DNA of 64,000 nucleotides from CBFFRJ01 sp965644225 (GTDB taxonomy: Bacteria; Pseudomonadota; Gammaproteobacteria; Enterobacterales; Enterobacteriaceae). The DNA is taken from positions 12,346-76,345 of the forward strand of contig NZ_CBFFRJ010000006.1 of NCBI RefSeq assembly GCF_965644225.1, in the 5' to 3' direction. A program made the position numbers and the translations under genes. Under the pieces are notes generated by a model. The model was not told the DNA's origin and made no database searches. It saw only the letters and a list, made by a program, of their open reading frames with translations. Shown piece by piece: positions 52,647 to 62,821 of this stretch. Position 1 is the stretch's first letter, and each line of letters opens with the position of its first letter.

Positions 52647-53434
52647 CGACTCCTCTCAATACGCCATGCGAGACGCCGCGATATGCCAGGGCAGGAGGGG
52701 CTGTCGCCAGTGTTTTATTTCACGTCGCACTGGTATTACCCTTTGTTATTCATTTTGCCAACACCCCTTCGCAGGCCATGCCTCCGGCGGTGATGGTGGA
52801 ATATTCTCCGGAGTTTGAAGTCTCGCTTATTCGCCCTGATTTACCGCCGGGCGTGACTCAGCAACGTAAAGTTGAGGCGATGACCGAAGAGGAGACAGCG
52901 CAGAATAAAGAGATGCCAAAGCTGCTGGCGCAGGACGATGCGGAAATTAAGCTGGCGGCGGCAAAGCGGGAACATAAAAGCAAAAAGAAAAATGAAATAA
53001 AGAAAAAATCCCAGCGTGAACAGAAAGAAGAGAAGGGCAACTCAACCATCACCAGCCTCGCCGCTCCACCGGTGCAAAGTGCGCAAACTCAGCGCAATGC
53101 GGCGCCGCTGGATACGGATTCTGCGCTAATCAGTCAAAGTAAAATAAGCTGGGAGGCGCTGGTCAAAGGCAAAATCAATAAAGTGCGCAACTACCCGGAT
53201 GATGCGCGACGCCGCCACCGTACCGGAACCGTCATTATCACCTTTAGCGTCAATGAGCGTGGGGAGATCCTCAGCTCGCAGCTTGCTACGCCGTCCGGCA
53301 CGCTCTCTCTGGACAGGGCGGCAATGATTGCGCTGGACAGCGCGCGCCCACTACCCCCGCCGCCAGGGGAAATACTCAGAAATGGGGTTCATAAAGTCAC
53401 GCTGCCGGTGGAGTTTGGTCTGTCAAAAACATAA
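52643..53434 (+). CDS. TonB-family energy transducer
   Basis: The 263-residue TonB-like protein has one N-terminal membrane anchor (ASVLFHVALVLPFVIHFA), a periplasmic linker rich in Lys/Glu (AKREHKSKKKNEIKKKSQRE), and a C-terminal TonB domain (VRNYPDDARRRHRTGTVIITFSV; SLDRAAMIALDSARPLPPPP). The linker lacks the long Pro-Glu/Pro-Lys repeats of E. coli TonB. No exbBD lies nearby, so it presumably uses ExbBD from elsewhere. It is probably dedicated to the receptor gene that follows. Confidence 0.9.
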   Translation: MTTPLNTPCETPRYARAGGAVASVLFHVALVLPFVIHFANTPSQAMPPAVMVEYSPEFEVSLIRPDLPPGVTQQRKVEAMTEEETAQNKEMPKLLAQDDAEIKLAAAKREHKSKKKNEIKKKSQREQKEEKGNSTITSLAAPPVQSAQTQRNAAPLDTDSALISQSKISWEALVKGKINKVRNYPDDARRRHRTGTVIITFSVNERGEILSSQLATPSGTLSLDRAAMIALDSARPLPPPPGEILRNGVHKVTLPVEFGLSKT

Positions 53435-53441
53435 TAAATTA

Positions 53442-53466
53442 ACCCGCAGAAATACTGCGGGTAATT
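53442..53466 (+). terminator. Hairpin after the tonB-like gene
   Basis: ACCCGCAG (53442-53449) and CTGCGGGT (53455-53462) form an eight-pair stem followed by AATTATG. It is probably a weak terminator or attenuating element before the receptor gene, which starts 238 bases after the tonB stop. Confidence 0.55.
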
Positions 53467-53672
53467 ATGACCGGGTCAATAATTATTGGTTTTAAAGAGC
53501 GTCATTTACATTATTCATTATTTGAATAAAAAGAGCCGATCGCGTTTTACGCCGCTGCGGCCATGACATTCTCAGGTTTTTATTATGGGCAATTTGCTGT
53601 CGTTCTTTGCAATAAGAGCGACGGGCAGGGCTGTCCATTTTTGTGCTTAAAATAAAAAAACAGGAATTGATT

Positions 53673-55892
53673 ATGGAAAAATCACATGTGGTCAAAGGGC
53701 TGCTGACCGGGCTGCTCATTGTTCACGGTCCGGCTTTCGCCGCAGAAGGGGTTGGGGAGTCGGTCTTCTCTCCGGTCACCGTTACCGATAACCCGCTGGA
53801 GGGGAAATATCAGCAAGGTTCATCAGAAGAGACTTACAGCAAGCCTGGGGCATACAGCTCCCGTACGCTGAATAAAAATCTGCAAAGTCTGGATGCTTCC
53901 CTGCGCAGTATGGCGGGAACCTATACCCAGGTCGATCCTCTGCAAGGGGCGGTCAGCGTCAATATTCGTGGTATGAACGGCCTGGGCCGCGTGAACACCA
54001 TGGTGGATGGGGTAACCCAGACCTTTTATGGTATGGCGCCCGCTAACTATCACGCCGGGGCCAACACCGCCGCAGGGGCGCCGCTGGACACCAATTTCCT
54101 CGCCGAAGTCGACATCACGCGCGGCAGTAGTGCAGGTGCGCAGGGCGTTAACGCCCTGGCGGGGAGCGCCAATTTCCGCACTATCGGTATTGATGATGTG
54201 ATTAAAGAGGGGCGGCAAACCGGCGTCCTTTCCCGCTTCTCCGTTGGCGACAACGGTTTGGGGCGCACCGGGATGATTTCCGTTGCCGGTAAGACCGACA
54301 CCTTTGACAATGGCGGCGCTCTTGGCGCACTGGTGGGGATCAGCGGCAGCCGCACCTATGCAACCTATAAGAACGGCGGCGGACGCAGTAGTAAAGATTT
54401 CTTTGGCAGCGATAATGAGTACCTGCGCCAGGAACCTCATTCCGAACTCTACAAAGTTAACTTTAACCCGGACCAGTTTAATAAAATTGAATTCTCCGGG
54501 CGTAATTACGCTAATACATTCACGCGCCGGGATATTACCAGCGACGATTACTACCTGCGTTATAACTATGCGCCGCTGAATGAGCTGATCGAGTTTAATG
54601 TGCTCGCCAGCACCAGTCGTGGTAATCAGGCCTATAAGCCGGAATCGCTGTACAACTTTGAGAAATCCTCGTCCACCAATAAATCCAATGCGCTGGATAT
54701 CAGCAATACCAGCCGCTTTAAGATGAGTGAGGATCTGTTTACCGTGTTTCAGTTTGGCGGCAAATTAATGGATACCCGCTATACCCGTAGTTTCACTCAG
54801 GCGAGTGACACCGATCGCAATGCCTTTGCCCCCGCGGGCAAACAGAATATCTCGTCGCTATATACCGGGCTGACGCTGAATAAAGATATTTATCAGCTGG
54901 ATCTGAACCTCAATTACACCCGCAGCAAGCTCGAAGGGCATAAACCAGCCTGTGCCGATAATGAGAAATGTTTCCCTCAGGGAGAGGCCACCCTTCATCT
55001 GAACGATAATGCCTTTAACCCGTCGGCGACCTTCTCCGCGCAGGTTACCCCCTGGTTGCAGCCATTCGTCAGCTGGAGCCGTTCCTCCCGTGCGCCGAAC
55101 GTGCAGGAAGTGTTCTTTGCCAACGAGGGCGGGGCTTCTATGAACCCGTTCCTGAAACCGGAAAAAGCGGAAACCTGGGAAGCGGGCTTTAACGTCAATA
55201 AAAAAGGGCTGCTGACCGAGCAGGACACCTTCCATATGAAGGCACTGGCGTATCAGTCCCGTATTAAGGATTACATTACCAGCGAATCCTTTATGCTCTG
55301 CTACGACGGCTCACTGTGTAAGGATATAGAGAATTCACAGGATGGCTTTAATGCTAACGTCTATCTCAATAGCCTCTCGCCGGTGACCACCAAAGGCTAC
55401 GAAATTGAAGCCGGGTACGACGTTGGTTTCGCCTATGTGAATGTCTCCTGGAGCAAGCAGCACACCAATCAGCCAACCTCGATCACCAGCAGCATTTATA
55501 ACTTTGCCTATGACGATATGAGTGACCTGCCGGACAGCTACGCCACCCTCGACGTGGGCGGTCGCCTGTTCAACCAGAAACTAACCGTCGGCAGCCTGGT
55601 GAAATTCACCGGTAAATCCAAACGCCTGAGCACCGAAGGTATCAACACCGATACCAACTCCGTGCCGAAAGAGAGCATGCCGGATATCCCGACCGTTATC
55701 GATCTCTACAGCTCCTATGAGATGAGCGATAACGTGACCCTGCGCTTCAGCGTGCAGAACCTCACCAACCGCGACTACTCCGAAGCCCTTAACCGTATGA
55801 ACCAGAGCCTCGATTACGCCAAAGAAGGCTCGTCAGTGAATACCACGGCGCGCGGGCGTACCTACGTCTTCGGCGGGGAAATTCAGTTCTAA
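53673..55892 (+). CDS. TonB-dependent outer-membrane receptor, haem/haemoglobin-type
   Basis: The 739-residue receptor has a signal peptide (VVKGLLTGLLIVHGPAFA), a TonB-box-like ESVFSPVTVTDN segment, a plug domain with VNIRGMNGLGRVNTMVDGVTQ, and a 22-strand barrel ending in the typical aromatic terminus YVFGGEIQF. The barrel includes SWSRSSRAPNVQEVFFANE and FSVQNLTNRDYSEALN, characteristic of haem and haemoglobin receptors. ATG at 53673 follows AGGA. The ligand is inferred from the ChaN neighbour; a siderophore receptor is the alternative. Confidence 0.9.
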   Translation: MEKSHVVKGLLTGLLIVHGPAFAAEGVGESVFSPVTVTDNPLEGKYQQGSSEETYSKPGAYSSRTLNKNLQSLDASLRSMAGTYTQVDPLQGAVSVNIRGMNGLGRVNTMVDGVTQTFYGMAPANYHAGANTAAGAPLDTNFLAEVDITRGSSAGAQGVNALAGSANFRTIGIDDVIKEGRQTGVLSRFSVGDNGLGRTGMISVAGKTDTFDNGGALGALVGISGSRTYATYKNGGGRSSKDFFGSDNEYLRQEPHSELYKVNFNPDQFNKIEFSGRNYANTFTRRDITSDDYYLRYNYAPLNELIEFNVLASTSRGNQAYKPESLYNFEKSSSTNKSNALDISNTSRFKMSEDLFTVFQFGGKLMDTRYTRSFTQASDTDRNAFAPAGKQNISSLYTGLTLNKDIYQLDLNLNYTRSKLEGHKPACADNEKCFPQGEATLHLNDNAFNPSATFSAQVTPWLQPFVSWSRSSRAPNVQEVFFANEGGASMNPFLKPEKAETWEAGFNVNKKGLLTEQDTFHMKALAYQSRIKDYITSESFMLCYDGSLCKDIENSQDGFNANVYLNSLSPVTTKGYEIEAGYDVGFAYVNVSWSKQHTNQPTSITSSIYNFAYDDMSDLPDSYATLDVGGRLFNQKLTVGSLVKFTGKSKRLSTEGINTDTNSVPKESMPDIPTVIDLYSSYEMSDNVTLRFSVQNLTNRDYSEALNRMNQSLDYAKEGSSVNTTARGRTYVFGGEIQF

Positions 55893-55907
55893 GGCCTGGC
55901 CACTACA

Positions 55908-55937
55908 GGGATGGGGTGTGGCGCCTCATCCCTTTAC
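55908..55937 (+). terminator. Hairpin between the receptor and YncE-like genes
   Basis: A nine-pair stem (55908-55916 with 55924-55932, one G-T pair) is followed by TTTA. It may reduce, but not abolish, read-through to the next gene 70 bases downstream of the receptor stop. Confidence 0.5.
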
Positions 55938-55962
55938 TTACTCTTAATAGCAGGAATGAAAA

Positions 55963-57138
55963 ATGAATCGCTTCACTCTTTCTAAGCAACTGGGATGCTT
56001 GTTAATTGCCGGGCTGTTGTCGACCCAGGCGCTGGCCATCGATCCGCCGCAGCGTGAGCTTTCGCGTTTTGCCCTGAAGACCAACTATCTTCAGGATGCG
56101 GATGAAGGTATTTATGAGCTGGCGTTTGATAACGCCAACAAGAAGGTGTTCGCGGCGGTGACCGATCGCGTGAATCGTGAAGCCAACAAAGGCTATTTAT
56201 ACACCTTCAATCCGGACTCATTGAAAATTGAAAAACGCGACGATATGCCGTATCGCGCCTTTTCTCTGGCGATGAATCAGGAAAAACATCAGCTGTATAT
56301 TGGCCATACGCAGTCTGCTTCTCTGCGCATCAGCATGCTTGATACCACCAGTGGCAAACTGAGCAAAACCAGCGAGAAGCTAAGCTTTAAAGAGGCCAAC
56401 TCCGCTGATTCACGTTTTGAGCATCTGCGTCATATGGTGTACAGCAAAGATGCTGACACCCTGTTTGTCAGCTACAGCAATATGCTGAAAACCAGCGAGG
56501 GTATGAAGCCGCTGCATAAATTGCTGATGCTCGACGGCACGACGCTGGCCTTAAAAGGAGAAGTCAAAGAGGCCTATAAAGGCACGGCTTACGGACTGAC
56601 CCTCGATGATAAAACACAGAAGATCTACGTTGGCGGCAAAGACTATATCAATGAGATCGATGCCAAAAAGCAGAGCCTGCTGCGCACTATTACCTTAAAA
56701 GATCCGCAGCCGCAAATAACCAGCGTGCAGAACCTGGCGGTGGACTCTGATTCTCAGCGCGCGTTTGTGGTGGTCTTTGATCATGACGACAGGGCCGGTA
56801 CTCATGACGGGCTCTATATCTTTGATCTGCGCGACGGTAAACAACTGGGCTATGTTCATACCGGCGCCGGAACCAACGCGGTGAAATACAACCCGAAATA
56901 TAACGAGCTGTATGTCACTAACTTTACCAGCGGCACCATCAGCGTAGTGGATGCCACGAAATACAGCGTCACGCGCGAATTCCATATGCCGGTCTACCCG
57001 AACCAGATGGCGTTGTCAGAGGATATGGATACCCTGTATGTCGGCATTAAAGAAGGCTTTAACCGCGACTGGGATCCGGATGTGTTTGTTGAAGGGGCAA
57101 AAGAACGCATCTTACGTATTGATCTGAAGAAGTCCTGA
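55963..57138 (+). CDS. YncE-like periplasmic beta-propeller protein
   Basis: The 391-residue exported protein has a signal peptide (LGCLLIAGLLSTQALA) and repeated propeller blades with the YncE-type motifs (GIYELAFDNANKKVFAAVTD; KTQKIYVGGKDYINEIDAKK; KYNELYVTNFTSGTISVVDA; LSEDMDTLYVGIKE). In E. coli yncE lies beside the TonB-dependent receptor gene yncD, the same pairing as here. The function is unknown; a periplasmic partner in ligand handling is plausible. Confidence 0.85.
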   Translation: MNRFTLSKQLGCLLIAGLLSTQALAIDPPQRELSRFALKTNYLQDADEGIYELAFDNANKKVFAAVTDRVNREANKGYLYTFNPDSLKIEKRDDMPYRAFSLAMNQEKHQLYIGHTQSASLRISMLDTTSGKLSKTSEKLSFKEANSADSRFEHLRHMVYSKDADTLFVSYSNMLKTSEGMKPLHKLLMLDGTTLALKGEVKEAYKGTAYGLTLDDKTQKIYVGGKDYINEIDAKKQSLLRTITLKDPQPQITSVQNLAVDSDSQRAFVVVFDHDDRAGTHDGLYIFDLRDGKQLGYVHTGAGTNAVKYNPKYNELYVTNFTSGTISVVDATKYSVTREFHMPVYPNQMALSEDMDTLYVGIKEGFNRDWDPDVFVEGAKERILRIDLKKS

Positions 57139-57147
57139 TAGGTTAGT

Positions 57148-57179
57148 GGTGGTTCTCCTGAATGTTCAGGAGAGCCACC
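57148..57179 (+). terminator. Long hairpin after the YncE-like gene
   Basis: GGTGGTTCTCCTGA (from 57148) pairs with TCAGGAGAGCCACC (to 57179), about 14 pairs with one G-T. No T-run follows. The gap to the next gene (57180-57468) shows no other structure. Confidence 0.65.
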
Positions 57180-57468
57180 AGGCAATTATTCCTCATCATC
57201 TCTCCGCCATGATCGACATCTTTCGGCTACCATCTGTTGATGTCTCCCACACTTTTAGCGCCTTGCATCGCTTGATTTTGCACGCCTGCATTTGACCAGA
57301 AAAGTAATTATTTTGTAGTGATAAATTCTGACTTTTTGATTTTTGTGCGATACATAACTCGCATGAATACAAATGGCCAGTTACACATTCGTTTATCTTC
57401 CCTTTGTTACACTCCCGCGCAAGTTAACCTGGCGATTCGGTGTACAAAGAGATATTACGGACATAACT

Positions 57469-59013
57469 ATGGCAATGCTGCGTTTTACCCAATTTCTGAA
57501 GAGATCGGACAACAGGCTGATCTCTCTGGTGAGAAAGGTCGTTACTGGCCTGGTGGTGATTGCTATTGTCTTTTTTATTGGCCGTATTTACGAGTCGCAA
57601 CGGGGTCCGGCATTGCAGGTCTGGCATACCTGGAGCGCAGACGAAATGACCGCCAGCGAAATAGCGAATGCGACCTTTGCTGATTACCTTGCACGGGAAA
57701 ACACGATTTTCCGTGAGCTGAAAAGTCATGTTACTGACAGGCTGAGTGACGACGAAAAAACGCCGCTCAACCGCTTTTACGCCCAAAGCCGGGTTTATCC
57801 GCCACAGTTTCAACCGGACTGGAATCGCTCTTTTATTCTGCTGCCGCAAGGCAAACCCCGTGGTGCGGTCGTGCTGCTCCATGGTCTGACGGATTCTCCC
57901 TACAGTGTCCATTACATGGCTGAGCAATATCAGCAACAGGGATTTGTCGCCGTGGTGCCTCGCTTGCCGGGGCACGGTACGGCGCCGGGTTCATTAACGG
58001 TGGTTGACCGGTCGCAGTGGATTGCGGCCAGCCGACTGGCGGTGCGTGAGGCGTCCAGGCTGGCAGGTCGCGATGCGCCGCTGCATGTTGTGGGTTACTC
58101 CAATGGTGGGGCGCTGGCGCTGAAATATGCCCTTGATAGCCTGGACGATAAATCGTTGCGCCAGCCTCAGCAGGTCATCCTGCTGTCTCCGATGATCGGA
58201 GTCACTGCCTTTGCCCGTTTTGCCGGGTTGGCCGGGCTGCCCGCCATTTTTCCTGCCTTTTCCCGCGCCGCCTGGCTGAATATCACCCCGGAGTTCAACC
58301 CTTATAAATACAATTCGTTTCCGGTTAAGGCGGCACGGCAGTCATGGTTGCTCTCTCAGGAGCTGCAGCAACAGATTGTCGCGGCCGCCAGGCGTCAGCG
58401 CCTTGCTGATTTAGCGCCGGTCTTAACCTTCCAGTCGGTGATGGACTCAACCGTCAGCGCCCGGGCGGTGGTGGAGTCGTTCTATCGCTATCTGCCGGAT
58501 AACGGCAGCGAGCTGGTGGTATTTGATATTAACCAGGCGGCCAGTATGGGCGCGCTTCTGCGCCCGGCAGCTTACTCAGCGCTGGATACATTATTACCGG
58601 CAACTCCGCGTCCTTATGCCACCACCGTTATCACGAATGCCGCCGCAGACAGCTATGACACGGTAGCCCGAACCACAATGGCCTTCGGACACAAAGAAAC
58701 GGTGACGCCACTGCATATTGCCTGGCCTGCGGATATGTATTCGCTGTCGCATGTGGCGGTGCCGTTCCCGTTGACCGACTCGCTGTACGGACGGGATCCG
58801 GCGGCCAGAGATCTCTACGGTATTAGCATTGGCACTATTTCGCTGCGTGGTGAAACCTCAACGCTCAGTGTCGGGATGGACACGCTGATGCGTGTGACTT
58901 CCAACCCCTTTTTCTCCTGGATGATGGCGCGAACAGGCAGTCATATTGCCTGTAGTGAGCAACCCGATGTGGCGGCCTGCCTGCGGCTTGCTCCTGCTAT
59001 AAGCCCGGAATAA
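57469..59013 (+). CDS. Membrane-anchored alpha/beta hydrolase
   Basis: The 514-residue protein has one N-terminal membrane segment (VVTGLVVIAIVFFIGRIYE) and then an alpha/beta hydrolase fold. The oxyanion-hole region is VVLLHGLTDSPYSVHYMAE and the nucleophile elbow GYSNGG. A candidate catalytic His is in YSLSHVAVPF. The substrate is unknown; esterase or lipase activity on the periplasmic side is a guess. The start is uncertain (57469 or 57475). It precedes pagP on the same strand by about 100 bases. Confidence 0.78.
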   Translation: MAMLRFTQFLKRSDNRLISLVRKVVTGLVVIAIVFFIGRIYESQRGPALQVWHTWSADEMTASEIANATFADYLARENTIFRELKSHVTDRLSDDEKTPLNRFYAQSRVYPPQFQPDWNRSFILLPQGKPRGAVVLLHGLTDSPYSVHYMAEQYQQQGFVAVVPRLPGHGTAPGSLTVVDRSQWIAASRLAVREASRLAGRDAPLHVVGYSNGGALALKYALDSLDDKSLRQPQQVILLSPMIGVTAFARFAGLAGLPAIFPAFSRAAWLNITPEFNPYKYNSFPVKAARQSWLLSQELQQQIVAAARRQRLADLAPVLTFQSVMDSTVSARAVVESFYRYLPDNGSELVVFDINQAASMGALLRPAAYSALDTLLPATPRPYATTVITNAAADSYDTVARTTMAFGHKETVTPLHIAWPADMYSLSHVAVPFPLTDSLYGRDPAARDLYGISIGTISLRGETSTLSVGMDTLMRVTSNPFFSWMMARTGSHIACSEQPDVAACLRLAPAISPE

Positions 59014-59119
59014 CAAAATCTCTATCTGGTGGCGGGTCTCATCCTGCCGATATTTACACTGCCCAAATTTCTATTCACAAATTCAATGAATAACGGGCGA
59101 TCTCTTGAAGGAATATATA

Positions 59120-59695
59120 ATGCGTCTTTATCTGCGGATGATGTGGGGAGCGGTGTTAATACTCTCCTCTGCCGCCCATGCTGATTCGAAAATCTACGGT
59201 GAAAAACGTATCAGCGAATGGTGGAACTGGTTGAAGAGCGATGTTTCAGAAACCTGGAACCAGCCGCAAAACTACGATCTGTATATGCCGTACCTTAGCT
59301 GGCATAACCGTCTGACTTACGACAAAGAGAAGACGGATAACTACAATGAGATGCCCTGGGGCGGCGGCTTCGGTATTTCACGATACAACGAAGAGGGCAA
59401 CTGGAGCTCTCTGTACGCGATGATGTTCAAGGATTCGCATAATATGTGGCAGCCGATAGTTGGCTACGGCTGGGAGAAAGGCTGGTATCTGGACAGCAAT
59501 CGCGATTTCCGCCTCGGTCTTGGTTTTACAGCCGGGATCACCGCCCGCGATGACTTTGCCAACTATGTGCCGTTGCCGATTGTGTTACCGCTCTTTTCCG
59601 CCAGCTATCGTCGTCTGACGATGCAGTTCACATATATTCCTGGTACCTACAATAACGGTAATGTGCTGTTTGCCTGGGTGCGTTACGGCTTTTAA
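59120..59695 (+). CDS. PagP-like lipid A palmitoyltransferase
   Basis: This outer-membrane acyltransferase moves palmitate from phospholipids to lipid A. The 191 residues have a signal peptide (MWGAVLILSSAAHA) and the PagP core YDKEKTDNYNEMPWGGGFGISR. The catalytic residues are His in LSWHNRL and Asp-Ser in MFKDSHN. The C-terminal YIPGTYNNGNVLFAWVRYGF is conserved. ATG at 59120 with AAGGA seven bases upstream is preferred. It is not in the E. coli pagP context (cspE/dcuC), so it may be an additional copy. Confidence 0.9.
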   Translation: MRLYLRMMWGAVLILSSAAHADSKIYGEKRISEWWNWLKSDVSETWNQPQNYDLYMPYLSWHNRLTYDKEKTDNYNEMPWGGGFGISRYNEEGNWSSLYAMMFKDSHNMWQPIVGYGWEKGWYLDSNRDFRLGLGFTAGITARDDFANYVPLPIVLPLFSASYRRLTMQFTYIPGTYNNGNVLFAWVRYGF

Positions 59696-59704
59696 ATCCG
59701 CGAG

Positions 59705-59729
59705 CGGCAGGCAAAATGATTGCCTGCCG
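59705..59729. terminator. Hairpin between convergent pagP-like and RND genes
   Basis: CGGCAGGCA (59705-59713) and TGCCTGCCG (59721-59729) form a nine-pair stem without a T-run, shared by two convergent genes. Confidence 0.55.
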
Positions 59730-59764
59730 TCGTGCGAGTCAGTAAATTCCTCCGTTTTTACCCA

Positions 59765-62700
59765 TCATCCTTTTGGCATTTCCGTACGGTGAAAGCAGGC
59801 ATAAATCACCGGCAGTACCAGCAGAGTCAGCAGGGTGGCAAAGCCCAGGCCAAACATAATCACCACCGCCATGCTCTGGAAAAAGACATCTGACAACAAA
59901 GGCGCCAGACCCAGCACGGTAGTAAACGCTGTCAACAGAATGGGCCGCAGACGCGACGTTGCGGCATAAACAATGGCCTCCTGTTGGGGCTTTTCCTGTT
60001 TTTGCTGCTCAATTTCTTCAACCAGCACAATGCCATTTCGGATCAGCATGCCGCTCAGGCTAAGTAAACCGATCAGGGCCATAAATCCGAACGGTATCCC
60101 GGTCAGTAAAAAGCCTGTCGTTACGCCAATCAGCGCCAGCGGCACCGTCAGCCAGATAGTGACCACATTCTTTAACGAACTGAACATCAGCACGGTGATC
60201 ACAAACATCACCAGATAGCCCAGCGGCAGGGTGCTGAACAGCCCTCGCTGCGCTTCGCTGGAGTTTTCTGCATCGCCTCCCCATTCAATGCTGTAGCCGT
60301 GGGGCAGAGCCAGCGCATCGATTCGCGGTTTAACCCGAGCCAGAATATCGCCGGCGGTCTGGCCGCTCTGCGGGCTGGGATCGGTCTGAACCGTCAACAC
60401 GCGGCTGCGATCCCGGCGCAGAATGAGCGGATCTTCCCACTCGAGGCTAAAACGGCTGACCACATTGCTGAGCGGAATGTACTGCTGACGATTCTGGCTC
60501 CAGATCAGCACATTATTAAGATGGTTGGCGTCCTGGCGCTCAGCGGCGGGCGGTCGTACAACAACCGGCAACAGGTCTGCCCCTTCGCGGTAGAGTCCGG
60601 CGCGGCTACCGGAAAAGTTCATCTCCAGCGCGTTATCGACATCCTGTTTATCCACCCCCAGCTCACGGCCCAGGGCCGGAGAATATTGCGGGCGGATCAC
60701 CTTGCTGCGGTTTTGCCAGTCGTGTCGCACGCGGTCGGTGGCCGGATCCGCCGTAAGAATATCGCTCACCTGGCTTGCCAGTTGCCTTAGCCGGTCCGGA
60801 TCGGGGCCTTTGATACGCACTTCAATTGCACTGTCGCCGGAAGGGCCAAACATCACCCGTTTTGTGCTGGCATTAATCTGCGGATAGTGACGCGCAATCC
60901 AGGTCTCAACCTCTCCGGCGAGAGCCGAAATACTGCGCGGATCATCCATCCGTACCATTATTTGCGCGTAGTTGCTGTACTGGCGCTGGCCACTGTAAGT
61001 GAGGATAAAACGCATGCTGCCCTGACCAACGGTTGCCACCGTGGTGGTGACGCCGGGTCGGCTGTTAATGTCGGTCTCGATCTCACTGGTCAGCTTTTCT
61101 GTTGTCGCAATGTCGGTGCCGTAAGGAAGCCAGAGGTCAACAAAGAAAATGGGCGTGTTTGATGAGGGGAAAAAGTTCTGCCGCACCGAGCCGAATCCCC
61201 AGATTGCGGCAGCCAGCAGGGCCGCCATCAGAGTCAGGGTGAGTGTTTTACGTCGCAGTAAGGCGCGCAGAATCTGCTGATAGATGCGATAAAAGCGGCC
61301 ACCGTAAGGGTCGGCATCCTGACTCTTCGCGGGTGATTGCCCTTTAAACAGCCCCCATTTAATCAGCACCGGGGTAATGGTGAGTGCGGAGAACCAGCTC
61401 AGCATCAGTGAAATGAGCAGCACCTGGAACAGCGATTTGCAGTACTCCCCCGTTGAGTCCTGAGACAGGCCAATGGGAGCAAAGGCGAGGATCGCGATAA
61501 TCGTTGCGCCGAGCAGCGGCAGCGCGGAGCGGCGGATCACATGATTGATGGCGGTGAGAAGCGTTGAGCCCCGTTGGCGGGCGATCAGCGCGCCTTCAAC
61601 GATAACAATCGCGTTATCGACCAGCATACTCAGGGCAATAATCAGCGCCCCCAGCGAAATCCGCTGCAGCTCTATCCCCCACAGGTACATGATAAGCAGC
61701 GTACCCAGCACGTTGAGTGCCAGTGAGAGAGCAATAATGATGCCGCTGCGCACGCCCATAAAACAGAGCAACACCCCGACGACGATCGCCAGAGCCATCA
61801 AAAAGTTAGTGATAAAACCGTTTACCGAGAGGGCGACTTCCTGAGCCTGGTTGTAGAACAGATCGATGTGGATCCCGGCGGGTTTTTCCGCTGACATCTG
61901 ATCCAGTCTGGCTTTTAGCGCATCGCCGACGTCAATGACGTTGATCCCGGAAACAAACGAAACGCCCATCGTCACTGCCTGGCGGCCGTTGGCATGATAA
62001 ATACTGGCAGGGGATTCGCTAAGCCCACGCGAGATTGTGGCGATATCACGTAATCGTGTAGCCGTTCCGCTGCCGTGCGGGCTGACTCACAGCTCGCTCA
62101 GTTCATCAATATTGTTAAATTCCCCGGTGGGATGCAGGCGAATCGATTCGCTGCCGGATTTAATGTCACCGGCGTTAGAGACCACGTTTAAACGGCTGAG
62201 AATGGCGGAGAGCTGGTTGAGCGTAATGCCCCTGGCGCTCATTTTGGCCAGCGAGATATCGATATTGATCTGCTGGGGGATTGCCCCGCCAATCGCCACT
62301 TTGCCGACCCCTGGGATCAGCACCAGTTCGCGGCGCAGTTGTTCGGCGTAACGCACCAGCTCAGGATTGGTAAAGTCATCGCCGGAAATGGCAAAGAAGA
62401 AGCCAAATACATCGCCGAAATCGTCATTCACAAAGGGAGCTGCCACGCCGGGCGGGAAAAGCCGGGCGGCATCTCCCACCCGGCGGCGCAGCTCATCCCA
62501 GATTTGCGGCAGTTCACGGGAGTGATAGTGCGAGGCAATATTGACGGTAATCTGCGACAGGCCGTTGGATGAAATAGAACTGACATTGTCCAGAGAAGGC
62601 AGTTGCTGCAGGGCATTTTCCAGCGGCAGCGTCACTTCCTCCTCGACCTGCTGAGCCGAGGCTCCTGGATAATGGGTCACGATCACCGCGGTTTTGATGG

Positions 62701-62821
62701 TAAAAGCCGGATCTTCAAGGCGACCGATATTGAGCAGGGCGAAGATGCCGCCGATGCCAAGCAGCAAAATGGTCAGCCAGACGCGGACAGGATTGTTAAT
62801 AAACTGGCGGGAAATATCCAT
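59765..62821 (-). pseudogene. RND-family efflux pump inner-membrane transporter with in-frame opal codon
   Basis: The full frame from ATG 62821 would encode about 1,018 residues, normal for an RND pump. Both halves are well conserved: FINNPVRVWLTILLLGIGGI at the start, and in the second part MLVDNAIVIVEGALIARQRG (proton-relay region) and GMLIRNGIVLVEEIEQQKQE. TGA at 62087-62089 interrupts it after NIDELSEL, and VSPHGSGTATRLRDIATISR continues directly in frame. CGA to TGA is the simplest origin. No functional pump is expected unless the stop is read through or an error. Confidence 0.85.

Noticed and set aside
62087..62089. Possible selenocysteine at the TGA in the RND gene
   Set aside because: RND pumps are not selenoproteins, the expected residue is arginine, and no selenocysteine insertion hairpin is evident just downstream.
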